DNA of 64,000 nt from Pseudoalteromonas sp. A25 (GTDB taxonomy: Bacteria > Pseudomonadota > Gammaproteobacteria > Enterobacterales > Alteromonadaceae): positions 2,574,001 to 2,638,000 of the forward strand of contig NZ_AP021846.1 of NCBI RefSeq assembly GCF_009176705.1, given 5' to 3'. The notes beneath the pieces were generated by a model. The model was given only the letters and a program-made list of their open reading frames with translations, had not been told where the DNA came from and searched no databases. The translations under genes and the position numbers were made by a program. Below are positions 46,936 through 55,309 of the stretch, piece by piece; position 1 is the first letter of the stretch, and each line of letters begins with the position of its first letter.

Positions 46936-47089
46936 ACTTTTTAAAATGTCTAACCACTATTGCAACTAACAAAATACTCATCAGCTCATCGCAATACACA
47001 AAAATGAAATAATACAGTCACATCAAAGTCATTAAGCTATGTTTGACTGTCCCCTTTTTGAAATCAATAAAATTTAAAAAGGGTCACAC

Positions 47090-48964
47090 ATGTTACAACA
47101 TTCGTTAAAACGTTCATTGCAGCACTCTCTTATTGCTTTATCTATTACATCTGTTTTGGCTGGCTGTTCACTCGATGGTGATGATGGCAAAAATGGCGCA
47201 CAGGGGCCACAAGGTGTTGCCGGTGAGCAAGGGCCTACTGGCACAAATGGTCAAGATGGACAAAACGGTACGAATGGTCAAAACGGCATCGACGGGCAAA
47301 ATGGTAAAGACGCCAATCGCTTACTTGATATTCAACTGGTTGGTCGCGCTGTATTGAATGCACAAAGCCCAGAAGGGGCTGCTGAAATCGTAGCATATCA
47401 AGCGTCTAAAAAGTGGATTTATGCCATTAACAGCTCAGGCGAACAAGCAGTTGTAGATGTTATTCCCGCCACAAGTTTTGACAGCACAGCGCTGGCTCGA
47501 AACAACGAGAATGTAACCACCAGCACCAACTTAACAAGTGCCCTAACTTTAAAATTAAACGACCACACAGCGGGAGACGCAAACAGTATTGCGATTGACA
47601 GTAACAATCAACTACTTGCTGTAGCCATGGCTGCAAAAGTTACGGGTCAAGCGGGCCAAATTGCATTTTATGATATCTCTGGCAATACACCCACATTTAT
47701 CAAAAATGTTCAGGTTGGTGCCTTACCTGATATGGTTACCTTTAGTCATGATGGCGCAAAAGTAGTGGTTGCAAACGAGGGCGAACCGGCTGGCGATTAC
47801 AGTGTAGACCCAGAAGGCACCATCAGCGTCATCAGCATCACTAACGGCACAATTGCCGATACTGCTACACACATTGACTTTAACGCATTTAACGACAAGC
47901 AGGCCGAGCTTGAAGCGCAAGGCATGGTGTTTGCTAACCCAACAGGCCGAACAATTAATGGCAAGCTCATTAATACAACTGTGGCGATGGATCTAGAGCC
48001 TGAATACGTGAGTATTTCAAAAGACAACCGTTTTGCGTATGTCTCTATTCAAGAAAACAATGCCATTGCAGTGGTTGATTTAAGCGACAACAGCGTAAAG
48101 CTGATGGGCCTTGGTTTTAAAGATTGGTCAGAGCTAAGCATGGATGCCTCTGATAAAGATGGCAAAATTAATTTTAGAAACTACCCTGGCCTGTACGGCA
48201 TGTACCAACCCGATACCATCGCCAACTTTACTTGGAAAGGTGCCAACTTTATTGTTAGTGCCAACGAAGGGGATGGTCGTGAATACTTTTTTGATGCCAA
48301 AGATGAAGCCGACTGTACGGCAAAAGGTGGCTTAGACTACGATAAAGACGATGGTTGCCTTGCATACATTGATGAAAGCCGCGCTAAAAAGCTGACCCTA
48401 GCGGATAACTTTGCCTACCTAAACAATGACAACGACGACATTGGCCGTTTAAAAGTTACCACTGTGAAAGGCGATAACAACAACGATGGTCAATACGAGC
48501 AACTATACACTTACGGTGCTCGCTCATTTACCATTTGGGATAGTAATGGCATGGTGGTATTTGACTCTGGCGACCAAATCGAACGTATTACCGCATCAAT
48601 TCACGGTAGTGCATTTAATAACGACGAAGATGAAAACGAAGGTGATACCCGCTCAGATGCCAAAGGCCCAGAGCCTGAAGCGCTGGCACTGGGTAAAATC
48701 GGTGAGCGCCTGTTTGCTTTTGTTGGCTTAGAGCGCATGGGTGGCGTTATGGTGTACGACATTACCAACCCGTATGATGTGAAATTTGCTGACTACTTCT
48801 ACAACCGCGGTACGGTTGAAGGCGCGGATATCAGCGGAGACTTAGCACCTGAGGGCATGGCGTTTGTACCAGCCGAGCAAAGCGCAACAGGCAAGCCGCT
48901 ATTGATCGTTGGTAATGAGATCTCAGGCTCAGTAGCCGTATGGCAAATCGCGTTAAAAGACTAA
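47090..48964 (+). CDS. Collagen-like-repeat lipoprotein with choice-of-anchor-I/beta-propeller domain
   Basis: A 624-residue exported lipoprotein (SVLAGC lipobox, Cys26). Directly after it are about 15 Gly-x-x triplets (about 30-74; Gly every third residue with Asn, Gln, Asp, Pro), a collagen-like rod. The rest (about 80-624) has beta-propeller-like repeats (ISKDNRFAYVSIQENNAIAV, DMVTFSHDGAKVVVANEGEP, ALGKIGERLFAFVGLERMGG) with many Asp/Asn-rich loops (DKDDG, DNDDI, DGDDG) suited to Ca2+. This matches the choice-of-anchor I family of secreted proteins. A structural or surface role with calcium is inferred; no enzyme residues were identified. Confidence 0.85.
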   Translation: MLQHSLKRSLQHSLIALSITSVLAGCSLDGDDGKNGAQGPQGVAGEQGPTGTNGQDGQNGTNGQNGIDGQNGKDANRLLDIQLVGRAVLNAQSPEGAAEIVAYQASKKWIYAINSSGEQAVVDVIPATSFDSTALARNNENVTTSTNLTSALTLKLNDHTAGDANSIAIDSNNQLLAVAMAAKVTGQAGQIAFYDISGNTPTFIKNVQVGALPDMVTFSHDGAKVVVANEGEPAGDYSVDPEGTISVISITNGTIADTATHIDFNAFNDKQAELEAQGMVFANPTGRTINGKLINTTVAMDLEPEYVSISKDNRFAYVSIQENNAIAVVDLSDNSVKLMGLGFKDWSELSMDASDKDGKINFRNYPGLYGMYQPDTIANFTWKGANFIVSANEGDGREYFFDAKDEADCTAKGGLDYDKDDGCLAYIDESRAKKLTLADNFAYLNNDNDDIGRLKVTTVKGDNNNDGQYEQLYTYGARSFTIWDSNGMVVFDSGDQIERITASIHGSAFNNDEDENEGDTRSDAKGPEPEALALGKIGERLFAFVGLERMGGVMVYDITNPYDVKFADYFYNRGTVEGADISGDLAPEGMAFVPAEQSATGKPLLIVGNEISGSVAVWQIALKD

Positions 48965-48981
48965 CTAAAAGGTTAGCAACA

Positions 48982-49000
48982 AAGCGCGCTGTGCGCGCTT
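48982..49000 (+). terminator. Hairpin after the collagen-like lipoprotein gene
   Basis: AAGCGCGC / GCGCGCTT with loop TGT, 18 bases past the stop. There is no good T-run, so it may be a stabilising 3'-end hairpin or a weak terminator. Confidence 0.5.
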
Positions 49001-49006
49001 ACATCC

Positions 49007-49090
49007 CTTTTACGCAAGGTGAATTAGGTGTAAAAGGTTAGCGACTTGAGCGAAGCGATTACGCTCTTTTTACGCAAGGTGAAATTAGCC
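49007..49090. repeat. Short direct repeats TTTTACGCAAGGTGAA
   Basis: The core (T)TTTTACGCAAGGTGAA occurs near 49008 and 49067, and a diverged copy (TTTTTACCCAAGGTGAAA) near 49320. All lie in the 491-base gap 48965-49455, which is otherwise filled by the tandem repeat listed next and holds no gene. Confidence 0.55.
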
Positions 49091-49160
49091 ATTGTAACCA
49101 CCGCTGAGAGACTCTCAATTTCGGGTGGCGCTTCGCTTAACCGACCTACACAACCCGTAG

Positions 49161-49188
49161 GTTAAATAAGCCAAAGGCGCCATCTAAC
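49161..49188. repeat. REP-like palindrome copy 1
   Basis: GTTAAATAAG...CGCCATCTAAC, 28 bases, the imperfect arms GTTAAAT / ATCTAAC. One of five related copies between 49.1 and 51.9 kb. Confidence 0.65.
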
Positions 49189-49254
49189 AAAAATACAAGA
49201 CAGAGTCACAAACGTCGGGTGGCGCTTCGCTTAACCGACCTACATAACCCGTAG

Positions 49255-49282
49255 GTTAGATAAGCCAAAGTCGCCATCTAAC
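49255..49282. repeat. REP-like palindrome copy 2
   Basis: GTTAGAT / ATCTAAC arms 14 bases apart (AAGCCAAAGTCGCC between). Confidence 0.7.
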
Positions 49283-49455
49283 AAAAGTGCACAACACTTG
49301 CGACACGCTGTGAGTACACTTTTTACCCAAGGTGAAATGCACAAACCAACAGCTGCTAAAAAAGAACTAAGAGAGGAGGACTTAAAAAAGCTGGGCAGAC
49401 AGAACTCTGTATAATCGTTGCCAAAAAACACACTTCAAGCTTTTTAGCTGTAACC

Positions 49456-50022
49456 TTACGCTTCTTTCTCTTTGTTAAAATACGCCAAAGTCTGCCTAAT
49501 TGGATAAAGTGACATAGCAAACACAGAGACCAGATTAGAAACCCAAGTAACTGCTTTATACAGAACTTTCAATTCATGGTAATCATAATACCCCCTTGCA
49601 ATGAGCTGCATAAAAGAAACAGATATAGATACTAGTAGCATATACAAACAAGCTCTGGTTGAACCCGAAAATATGCACTCAGACAATTTATGGATAAGAA
49701 ATACGATGACAACATTAATAGTATTTATAGCCATCAATACTAGGTAAAAGGTTTTGATTTTACTATTTAAACCAAAGTCTAGCGTTAATAAATAGAATTC
49801 TAAAGAATCAACGACTACCCAAATCAAAAAAAAGCAAACCACAGTAATAAAACAAGAATACATTTCATGCTGCTGTAAAGACGTGATTTGCCCTTTCCTT
49901 GCAAAAAATAAACGCCAGCGATAGACAGGAAACTGAGTAACCAAAAACCACAGTATCAGCATTCCAATGTAGACTGAAATAGAAACAGTTAGCTGATTTA
50001 AAAACTCACTCAAATTACTCAA
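49456..50022 (-). CDS. Unrecognised five-helix membrane protein, array copy A
   Basis: A 188-residue integral membrane protein with five predicted helices (about 15-35, 53-73, 90-110, 122-142, 152-172). After helix 1 is the conserved basic segment YRWRLFFARKGQITSLQQHE, and the C-terminus is MSLYPIRQTLAYFNKEKEA. It is the distal copy of three tandem paralogues (A, B, C) with an exact 824-base spacing of starts. The start is TTG, with GAGAG about 10 bases upstream. The middle of the protein differs from B and C; the ends are nearly fixed. No known family recognised, so no function is proposed. Confidence 0.75.
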   Translation of the reverse strand: MSNLSEFLNQLTVSISVYIGMLILWFLVTQFPVYRWRLFFARKGQITSLQQHEMYSCFITVVCFFLIWVVVDSLEFYLLTLDFGLNSKIKTFYLVLMAINTINVVIVFLIHKLSECIFSGSTRACLYMLLVSISVSFMQLIARGYYDYHELKVLYKAVTWVSNLVSVFAMSLYPIRQTLAYFNKEKEA

Positions 50023-50159
50023 AACTAACGACTCTCATTGATTAACTTGGCAAGCAATATAACACTTGAGCATTGCCTTTGTGGTGTATTTTACTTATAA
50101 AAAGTACAACGAGGCATGTGTGCTTTTACGCTATAATCTATCTATGTAACTCACCGTAG

Positions 50160-50187
50160 GTTAGATAAGCCGACCGCGCCATCTAAC
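50160..50187. repeat. REP-like palindrome copy 3, in the A-B spacer
   Basis: GTTAGAT / ATCTAAC arms with AAGCCGACCGCGCC between. It lies in a spacer (50023-50273) almost identical to the B-C spacer. Confidence 0.7.
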
Positions 50188-50273
50188 GCTGTGCAAAACA
50201 GTTTATCAGCAGCAAACACATTTACGATTGCCAAGGGCTACTCTGTCGTTACACAAAAATTTACTCAAGCTCT

Positions 50274-50846
50274 TTAGTCTTTCGCTTCTTTCTCTTTGTT
50301 AAAATACGCCAAAGTCTGCCTAATTGGATAAAGTGACATGGCTGATATTGCAATTAAAATTGCCAACCAAATACCTAGAGAATAAGCATTGTTAAACCCA
50401 TGAAAATTAACGTAACCTCTGGCGCCTAATTGTAAAAAAAACAAAGACATTACCAACAAAGTCGCATATAAGCATATGCGCGACGCTTTCGAAAACAAGC
50501 AGCTTCGTAGTTCATGTACAACGAAAATCATAGTTATTAGTGCGGTGTTAATTACTATGCCCGATAGATAAAAAACCTTTATTCGACTATTCATACCTGA
50601 GTCGAACATCAACAAATATGGTGTCATTAAGTCATTCGTAAAACGCACCATAAGAAAACAAACCGAGGTAATAAAACCAGAGTATATTTCATGTTCCTGT
50701 AAAGACGTGATTTGCCCTTTCTTTGCAAAAAATAAACGCCACCGATACACAGGAAGCTGCGTAACCAAAAACCAAAACACAATGAGTCCAATATAAATAT
50801 CGACGATATTACCTAATCGGCTCAAAAGTTCATTCAAAGGGCTCAA
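50274..50846 (-). CDS. Unrecognised five-helix membrane protein, array copy B
   Basis: A 190-residue paralogue of A and C with the same five-helix plan, basic YRWRLFFAKKGQITSLQEHE segment after helix 1, and C-terminus AMSLYPIRQTLAYFNKEKEAKD. Compared with A and C it has clearly different sequence between about residues 70 and 160 (for example ARGYVNFHGFNNAYSLGIW). The start is TTG, 824 bases from the start of A. The last 60 bases of coding DNA are almost identical in all three copies, as are the flanking spacers. Confidence 0.75.
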   Translation of the reverse strand: MSPLNELLSRLGNIVDIYIGLIVFWFLVTQLPVYRWRLFFAKKGQITSLQEHEIYSGFITSVCFLMVRFTNDLMTPYLLMFDSGMNSRIKVFYLSGIVINTALITMIFVVHELRSCLFSKASRICLYATLLVMSLFFLQLGARGYVNFHGFNNAYSLGIWLAILIAISAMSLYPIRQTLAYFNKEKEAKD

Positions 50847-50983
50847 AACTAACGACTCTCATTGATTAACTTGGCAAGCAATATAACACTTGAGCATTGC
50901 CTTTGTGGTGTATTTTACTTATAAAAAGTACAACGAGGCATGTGTGCTTTTACGCTATAATCTATCTATGTAACTCACCGTAG

Positions 50984-51011
50984 GTTAGATAAGCCAAAGG
51001 CGCCATCTAAC
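50984..51011. repeat. REP-like palindrome copy 4, in the B-C spacer
   Basis: GTTAGAT / ATCTAAC arms with AAGCCAAAGGCGCC between. It is the same place in the spacer as copy 3. Confidence 0.7.
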
Positions 51012-51103
51012 GCACTGCAAAAAAGTTTATCAGCAGCAAACACATTTACGATTGCCAAGGGCTACTCTGTCGTTACACAAAAATTTACTCAAGCTCTTTA
51101 ACC

Positions 51104-51670
51104 TTAGGCTTCTTTCTCTTTGTTAAAATACGCCAAAGTTTGCCTAATTGGATAAAGTGACATGGCAGCAGTTGCAATTAAAATGCTCATTAAAACACCT
51201 GTTTTATAGATAACCTTCAGCTCATGATAAGAGAAGTAACCTCTTGCAATGAGCTGCATAAATAATAACGACAAAACGATTAATATTGAATAAAAACAAA
51301 CGCGAGTTGAAGCGGAGAACAAACACTTCCTCAATCGATGATTAATAAATATGACTAAAATAAGCATAGAACTCATGGCTAGATGAGATAGATAAAACAC
51401 TTTGACTTTCCCATAAAGCTCAAAATCTAGACTAAGTAAGTAGTGCTCCATCTCACCACCAAAATGGCGAAATATAACAAACCAGAAAACAGTCATGAAA
51501 CAAGAATACAGCTCATGTTGCTTTAGAGATTGAATTTGCTCTCCTCTAGCAAATAACAACCTCCAGCTACATTGCCTAAAATAAACAACCAAAAACCAAA
51601 GTAGAATAAGTGTCAGATAGCCATTAATAATGGCTGCAAGTTCATTTAATAGCTCAGATAATGGGCTCAA
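51104..51670 (-). CDS. Unrecognised five-helix membrane protein, array copy C
   Basis: A 188-residue paralogue of A and B, first in the direction of transcription. It has the most different N-terminal third (VVYFRQCSWRLLFARGEQIQ instead of the YRWRLFFA segment) and a C-terminus close to A (SYHELKVIYKTGV, AMSLYPIRQTLAYFNKEKEA). Start TTG at 51670, 824 bases before the B start. The DNA upstream of its start does not match the B-C and A-B spacers, so it is the outer end of the array. No terminator or Shine-Dalgarno beyond GAGAA was found. Confidence 0.75.
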   Translation of the reverse strand: MSPLSELLNELAAIINGYLTLILLWFLVVYFRQCSWRLLFARGEQIQSLKQHELYSCFMTVFWFVIFRHFGGEMEHYLLSLDFELYGKVKVFYLSHLAMSSMLILVIFINHRLRKCLFSASTRVCFYSILIVLSLLFMQLIARGYFSYHELKVIYKTGVLMSILIATAAMSLYPIRQTLAYFNKEKEA

Positions 51671-51780
51671 GATTAGTTATTCTCATTTTTGACTTCTACA
51701 CTCAATCTATCATTTAAACACGACCAGTAAAATAACTCCCTCCAAAGATGCACCTCAAAAAAGTACACACCAACCCCTAG

Positions 51781-51808
51781 GTTAGACAAGCCGACCGCGC
51801 CATCTAAC
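51781..51808. repeat. REP-like palindrome copy 5
   Basis: GTTAGAC / ATCTAAC arms (one arm base changed) with AAGCCGACCGCGCC between. It lies just upstream of array copy C. Confidence 0.65.
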
Positions 51809-51988
51809 CTAATCGCAAAGCTGCCTTACTCGTTAAAATCGCACTTATACACATCACACCGCGCGGTTATTGGCTCGCTCAGTAGGCGTGCCGCTTAAAA
51901 ACCGCCACACTTTTCATCACAAGCATTTGCAGCCCACCTGCATTTTACCGTAAACTCGATAATTATATTGCAAAATACCGAGGCGTAC

Positions 51989-52684
51989 GTGTCAGCAACC
52001 AATAACAAATCTTCTGGTTTTTTTAGCCAGATTCTTTTTAACATTGTTATTCCCGCTATTATTTTAACCCGTTTCTCTGGCGAGGCGCATTTAGGGCCAA
52101 CGTTGGGCGTTATTATCGCGTTGTTGTTCCCGCTAGGGTTTGGCCTTTGGGAGCGCCATAAAACGGGCAAGTTTAACTTTTTGTCGGGCCTTGGCTTTGT
52201 ATCCGTTTTACTAACTGGCGGCATTAGCTTGCTTGAGTTAGATGCCAAGTATATTGCAATTAAAGAGGCGGCTATTCCGGGCCTAATTGGGATTGCCGTA
52301 ATTGTGAGTCAATACACTAAGTATCCATTACTTAAAACCATGCTATTTAACGAAAGCGTGATGGACATAAAAAAGATAGAGCAGGCACTTGAGCAAAAAG
52401 GCAACAGCGAAAAGCTCTCTAAAGTACAAGTTGTTGCTTCAAATATTCTGGCAGGCTCGTTCTTTTTATCTTCTGTACTTAACTATGTATTGGCAAAAAT
52501 GATTGTTGTCAGCCCTGCAGGCACTGAGGCTTTTAACAACGAGCTCGGTCGCATGACCGCATTAAGCTACCCGGTAATTGCATTGCCTACTATGGTGTTG
52601 TTTTTTGTTGCGCTGTTTTACCTGTTTTCATCTTTGAAAAAGCTAACAGGGTTAAAAGTTGAAGAAATGCTCGTTGAGCAATAA
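51989..52684 (+). CDS. VC0807-family membrane protein
   Basis: A protein of about 231 residues from GTG at 51989 (MSATNNKSSG), chosen because GAGG lies 5-8 bases upstream; a TTG seven codons earlier is less likely. Six or so hydrophobic helices, with FNIVIPAIILTRF, LGVIIALLFPLGFGLWE, FLSGLGFVSVLLTGG, a charged central loop (DIKKIEQALEQKGNS) and two C-terminal helices. This pattern fits the VC0807 family of unknown role. It stands alone between the membrane-protein array and the DAB locus. Confidence 0.75.
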   Translation: MSATNNKSSGFFSQILFNIVIPAIILTRFSGEAHLGPTLGVIIALLFPLGFGLWERHKTGKFNFLSGLGFVSVLLTGGISLLELDAKYIAIKEAAIPGLIGIAVIVSQYTKYPLLKTMLFNESVMDIKKIEQALEQKGNSEKLSKVQVVASNILAGSFFLSSVLNYVLAKMIVVSPAGTEAFNNELGRMTALSYPVIALPTMVLFFVALFYLFSSLKKLTGLKVEEMLVEQ

Positions 52685-52775
52685 AACACGGTGTTGCTGC
52701 TCAACGCATAATTGGGCAGCTCTCACTTGCCGTTACGTTTAGCTAAATGGTTGCTTCGCTTTAGTACACTTTATA

Positions 52776-53663
52776 TCACAAACTACTTTCATCCAGCCTG
52801 AGTAAATCTAGTACCGCCTCAGAGTGGTGTTTTTTGGGCAATGAAATTGCGTAAAAATGCTCGTAAGTATTAGGGAGTACCTGATACTCCTCTAGCACGC
52901 CACTTTTAAGTTCATCTAACACCACCAGCGGTGGTAACACTGCACAAGCGCCGCTATCTCTGCTTAGCAATCGCAACATGGCCATATCATCCGCTTCGGC
53001 GAGTATGGTTGCTTTATATTGATTAACCGCGCAAATAGAATCAAACGCAGAGCGCACCTCGGTGTTGGTGGCAGGTAGCACCCAGTTTATATTTTCATAA
53101 CCTTGTGGAAACGGCGTAGTTGGCTTTTTACCCGCAGGACCGACTATCGAAATCGCTTGACGACGCAGTAACTGATGTTGCCATGCCTGTTGGTTGTTAT
53201 CGTTGCCAACCATACGATTTGTAAGCACAAAATCAAATTCATGATTAACAAGGCCATCAAGCAAATTGATTAACCCTCTGCTTGAGAGCTTTATTTGCAC
53301 ATTTTGTTTGGCCAATAAAGGCGAAATAAAACCTTCAACAAAGTTTCGTGATAGGTGAGTGAGCACCCCTATTGAAATAGACTGCTTAGTCGCAACAACA
53401 CCAAACTTAAGTACCTGCTCAAGTTCATCGCCCGTGTTAAAAATATCTTGCGCATACTTTAATACTCGCAGACCCGCATCGGTTAAGCGCAACGTACGCC
53501 CGACCCTATCAAACAGTTTTACCTCATAACGCTGCTCTAACGCCCTAATTTGCGTAGACAAAGCAGACTGCGATAGGTGCAGCTCTTTGGCTACTTGCGT
53601 TAAGTTGCCTACCACAGCAACACGCCAAAAATAATACAAATGATGATAATTGAGTCTACTCAT
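52776..53663 (-). CDS. LysR-family regulator divergent from the DAB genes (NhaR-like)
   Basis: A 295-residue LysR protein beginning with a winged helix (YFWRVAVVGNLTQVAKELHL, SQSALSTQIRALEQRY), similar in look to NhaR proteins, then an effector domain (about 90-290). It is divergent from dabB with about 97 bases between, so it probably controls the inorganic-carbon operon, as LysR regulators do in other DAB loci. The inducer (CO2/bicarbonate limitation, pH or Na+) cannot be read from the sequence. Confidence 0.9.
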   Translation of the reverse strand: MSRLNYHHLYYFWRVAVVGNLTQVAKELHLSQSALSTQIRALEQRYEVKLFDRVGRTLRLTDAGLRVLKYAQDIFNTGDELEQVLKFGVVATKQSISIGVLTHLSRNFVEGFISPLLAKQNVQIKLSSRGLINLLDGLVNHEFDFVLTNRMVGNDNNQQAWQHQLLRRQAISIVGPAGKKPTTPFPQGYENINWVLPATNTEVRSAFDSICAVNQYKATILAEADDMAMLRLLSRDSGACAVLPPLVVLDELKSGVLEEYQVLPNTYEHFYAISLPKKHHSEAVLDLLRLDESSL

Positions 53664-53760
53664 AATCGTTCTCTTATATAGAACGTTTAATTAAAATATA
53701 TGTATTTTATTTTATCAAGCACATTCAAGCACAATGTATGAGATGTATATGGAGGCACCC

Positions 53761-55293
53761 ATGCTTGATTATGTTGTTTTTGCTTTACTACTGTTAGTTC
53801 CGCTTGCGCCTGCCGTTGTTGGTTTTTGGGCGGGTTGGACACTGCAAACTGACTCTAAAATTGCCAAAAAAGCACTACTTGGCATACAGATGAGTATTGT
53901 TAGCTTTGCATTACTTGTTTTAATGTATGCAGTTTTTCCCTCCTCTGGCACACTTGAGCTTGCGCGCTTAACCCCCTTAACCTGGGTTATAACCAGCTTA
54001 GTGCTTGGTATTGGCTGGGTAGTCACGCGATTTAGTCGCCAGTACATGCGTGGCGAACCTCGACTTGGTTACTACTATCGTTGGCTGCTGTTTACCCTAT
54101 CTGCGGTACTTATCACCGTTTTGGCTAATAACCTACTATTGCTATTGTTTGGCTGGGTAATGATCAGCCTATCGCTACATCGCTTATTGGTGTTTTACCC
54201 TAACCGAGCACGCACACTATTAGCAGCACACAAAAAATTCATTATCGCCCGAGTGAGTGAGGTAAGTTTAGCCATCGCATTTTGGCTAATTTACGAACAA
54301 ACTGGCACAGCAAACATCTCTGCTATTTTCGACATGGTAAATAACGCTCAGCTTGTCTCTTCTAGCGAGCTTACCGTGGCTGCCTGTTTGATTGCCTTAA
54401 CAGCCATCCTAAAATGCGCCCAACTTCCTGTGCATGGCTGGCTTATTCAAGTTGTTGATGCGCCCACGCCAGTGAGTGCGCTACTACATGCAGGGGTTAT
54501 TAACCTAGGTGGTTATTTGCTAATTTTATTTGCCCCAGTGATGCAGCTAAGCCCAGTCGCAAACGGCCTATTGTTAGCAATTGCTGGCATAAGCTTATTG
54601 TTAAGCGCACTGATCATGCAAACCCGAGTGAGTGTTAAAGTAAAACTTGCTTGGTCAACTAGCGCACAGATGGCCTTTATGTTGATTGAGTGCGCGCTGG
54701 GTTTTTACGAGCTAGCGCTGCTGCATTTAATCGCTCACTCACTTTACAAAGCCCATGCGTTTTTATTTGCAGGCAGCACAGTGCAGCAATACCAAAATGT
54801 GCTACTTGCTAAATCATCAACTCATTCACATTTAAGGCTCGTGTTTAGCATCATCGTCTGTGCGCTCTTGGTCGGGCTTGCGGCTACACTGGTGCACAGT
54901 GCCCTATCGCTGTGGTTATTACTCGGTATTGGATTGAGTTTTCATTTGTACGGCCAAGCACACAGTGTTAAAAACCAACTGATTGCCTTGTTAAGTGCAA
55001 TCATGATGATTGCACTTATTGTGGTTTGGAAGTCATTCGCAAGTCATTGGTTTAACTTGCCAAATTCAGGCAATGTAAACATATGGGCAGATGTTTATCT
55101 TATTTGTATAGTCACATTGTTGCTGCTGTGTGCTAACCAACTACATAAAAAGCAAGCCAGCGGCATTACGTCACGTTTTCAAAACGCATTTTTTGCCGGT
55201 CTCTATCTAGATGAGTGGTTAACACGATTTACCCAACGCGTATGGCCAACCAGATTGACCCCAGCATACCTAAACGACAGTAGTCGTAGCTAA
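53761..55293 (+). CDS. dabB: DabB, NuoL-like proton-translocating subunit of the DAB carbon accumulator
   Basis: A proton-conducting antiporter/complex-I subunit-like membrane protein of about 510 residues from ATG at 53761, chosen for the GGAGG Shine-Dalgarno; three in-frame ATGs lie just upstream. About 13 helices. The characteristic segment APTPVSALLHAGVINLGGYL and SLYKAHAFLFAGST are present, and lysines on helices in the NuoL proton path are recognisable. With DabA it forms the DAB complex, thought to use proton motive force to drive CO2 hydration and accumulate bicarbonate. No complex I genes are near, so it is not part of nuo. It ends 16 bases before dabA. Confidence 0.9.
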   Translation: MLDYVVFALLLLVPLAPAVVGFWAGWTLQTDSKIAKKALLGIQMSIVSFALLVLMYAVFPSSGTLELARLTPLTWVITSLVLGIGWVVTRFSRQYMRGEPRLGYYYRWLLFTLSAVLITVLANNLLLLLFGWVMISLSLHRLLVFYPNRARTLLAAHKKFIIARVSEVSLAIAFWLIYEQTGTANISAIFDMVNNAQLVSSSELTVAACLIALTAILKCAQLPVHGWLIQVVDAPTPVSALLHAGVINLGGYLLILFAPVMQLSPVANGLLLAIAGISLLLSALIMQTRVSVKVKLAWSTSAQMAFMLIECALGFYELALLHLIAHSLYKAHAFLFAGSTVQQYQNVLLAKSSTHSHLRLVFSIIVCALLVGLAATLVHSALSLWLLLGIGLSFHLYGQAHSVKNQLIALLSAIMMIALIVVWKSFASHWFNLPNSGNVNIWADVYLICIVTLLLLCANQLHKKQASGITSRFQNAFFAGLYLDEWLTRFTQRVWPTRLTPAYLNDSSRS

Positions 55294-55309
55294 AAATATG
55301 GAGCTGACC

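Larger units (their letters stand above)
49121..49284. repeat. 94-bp tandem duplication carrying REP-like palindromes
   Basis: Two units starting TCGGGTGGCGCTTCGCTTAA at 49121 and 49215 repeat with a 94-base period. Each has CCGACCTAC, then CCCGTAGGTTA, then the palindrome listed below. The two units differ at scattered bases. TCGGGTGGCGCTTCGCTTAA / TTAAGCGAAGCGCCACCCGA-type sequences are widely scattered intergenic repeats in bacteria. Confidence 0.75.

Noticed and set aside
46960-47089. Possible Pho box or other operator upstream of the collagen-like lipoprotein gene (TTGACTGTCCCC).
   Set aside because: Only a fragment resembles the Pho half-site and the second half-site is absent.
49161-51808. 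The palindrome arms GTTAGAT and ATCTAAC match the attC core consensus (GTTRRRY / RYYYAAC), hinting at integron cassettes around the array genes.
   Set aside because: The order is inside-out (GTTRRRY first) and the arms are only 14 bases apart, too short for attC. No intI gene is in the window, and the heptamer match is loose enough to occur by chance.
52673-52705. GTTGAGCA / TGCTCAAC inverted repeat at the end of the VC0807-like gene.
   Set aside because: It overlaps the stop codon, has a loop of 17 bases and no T-run.
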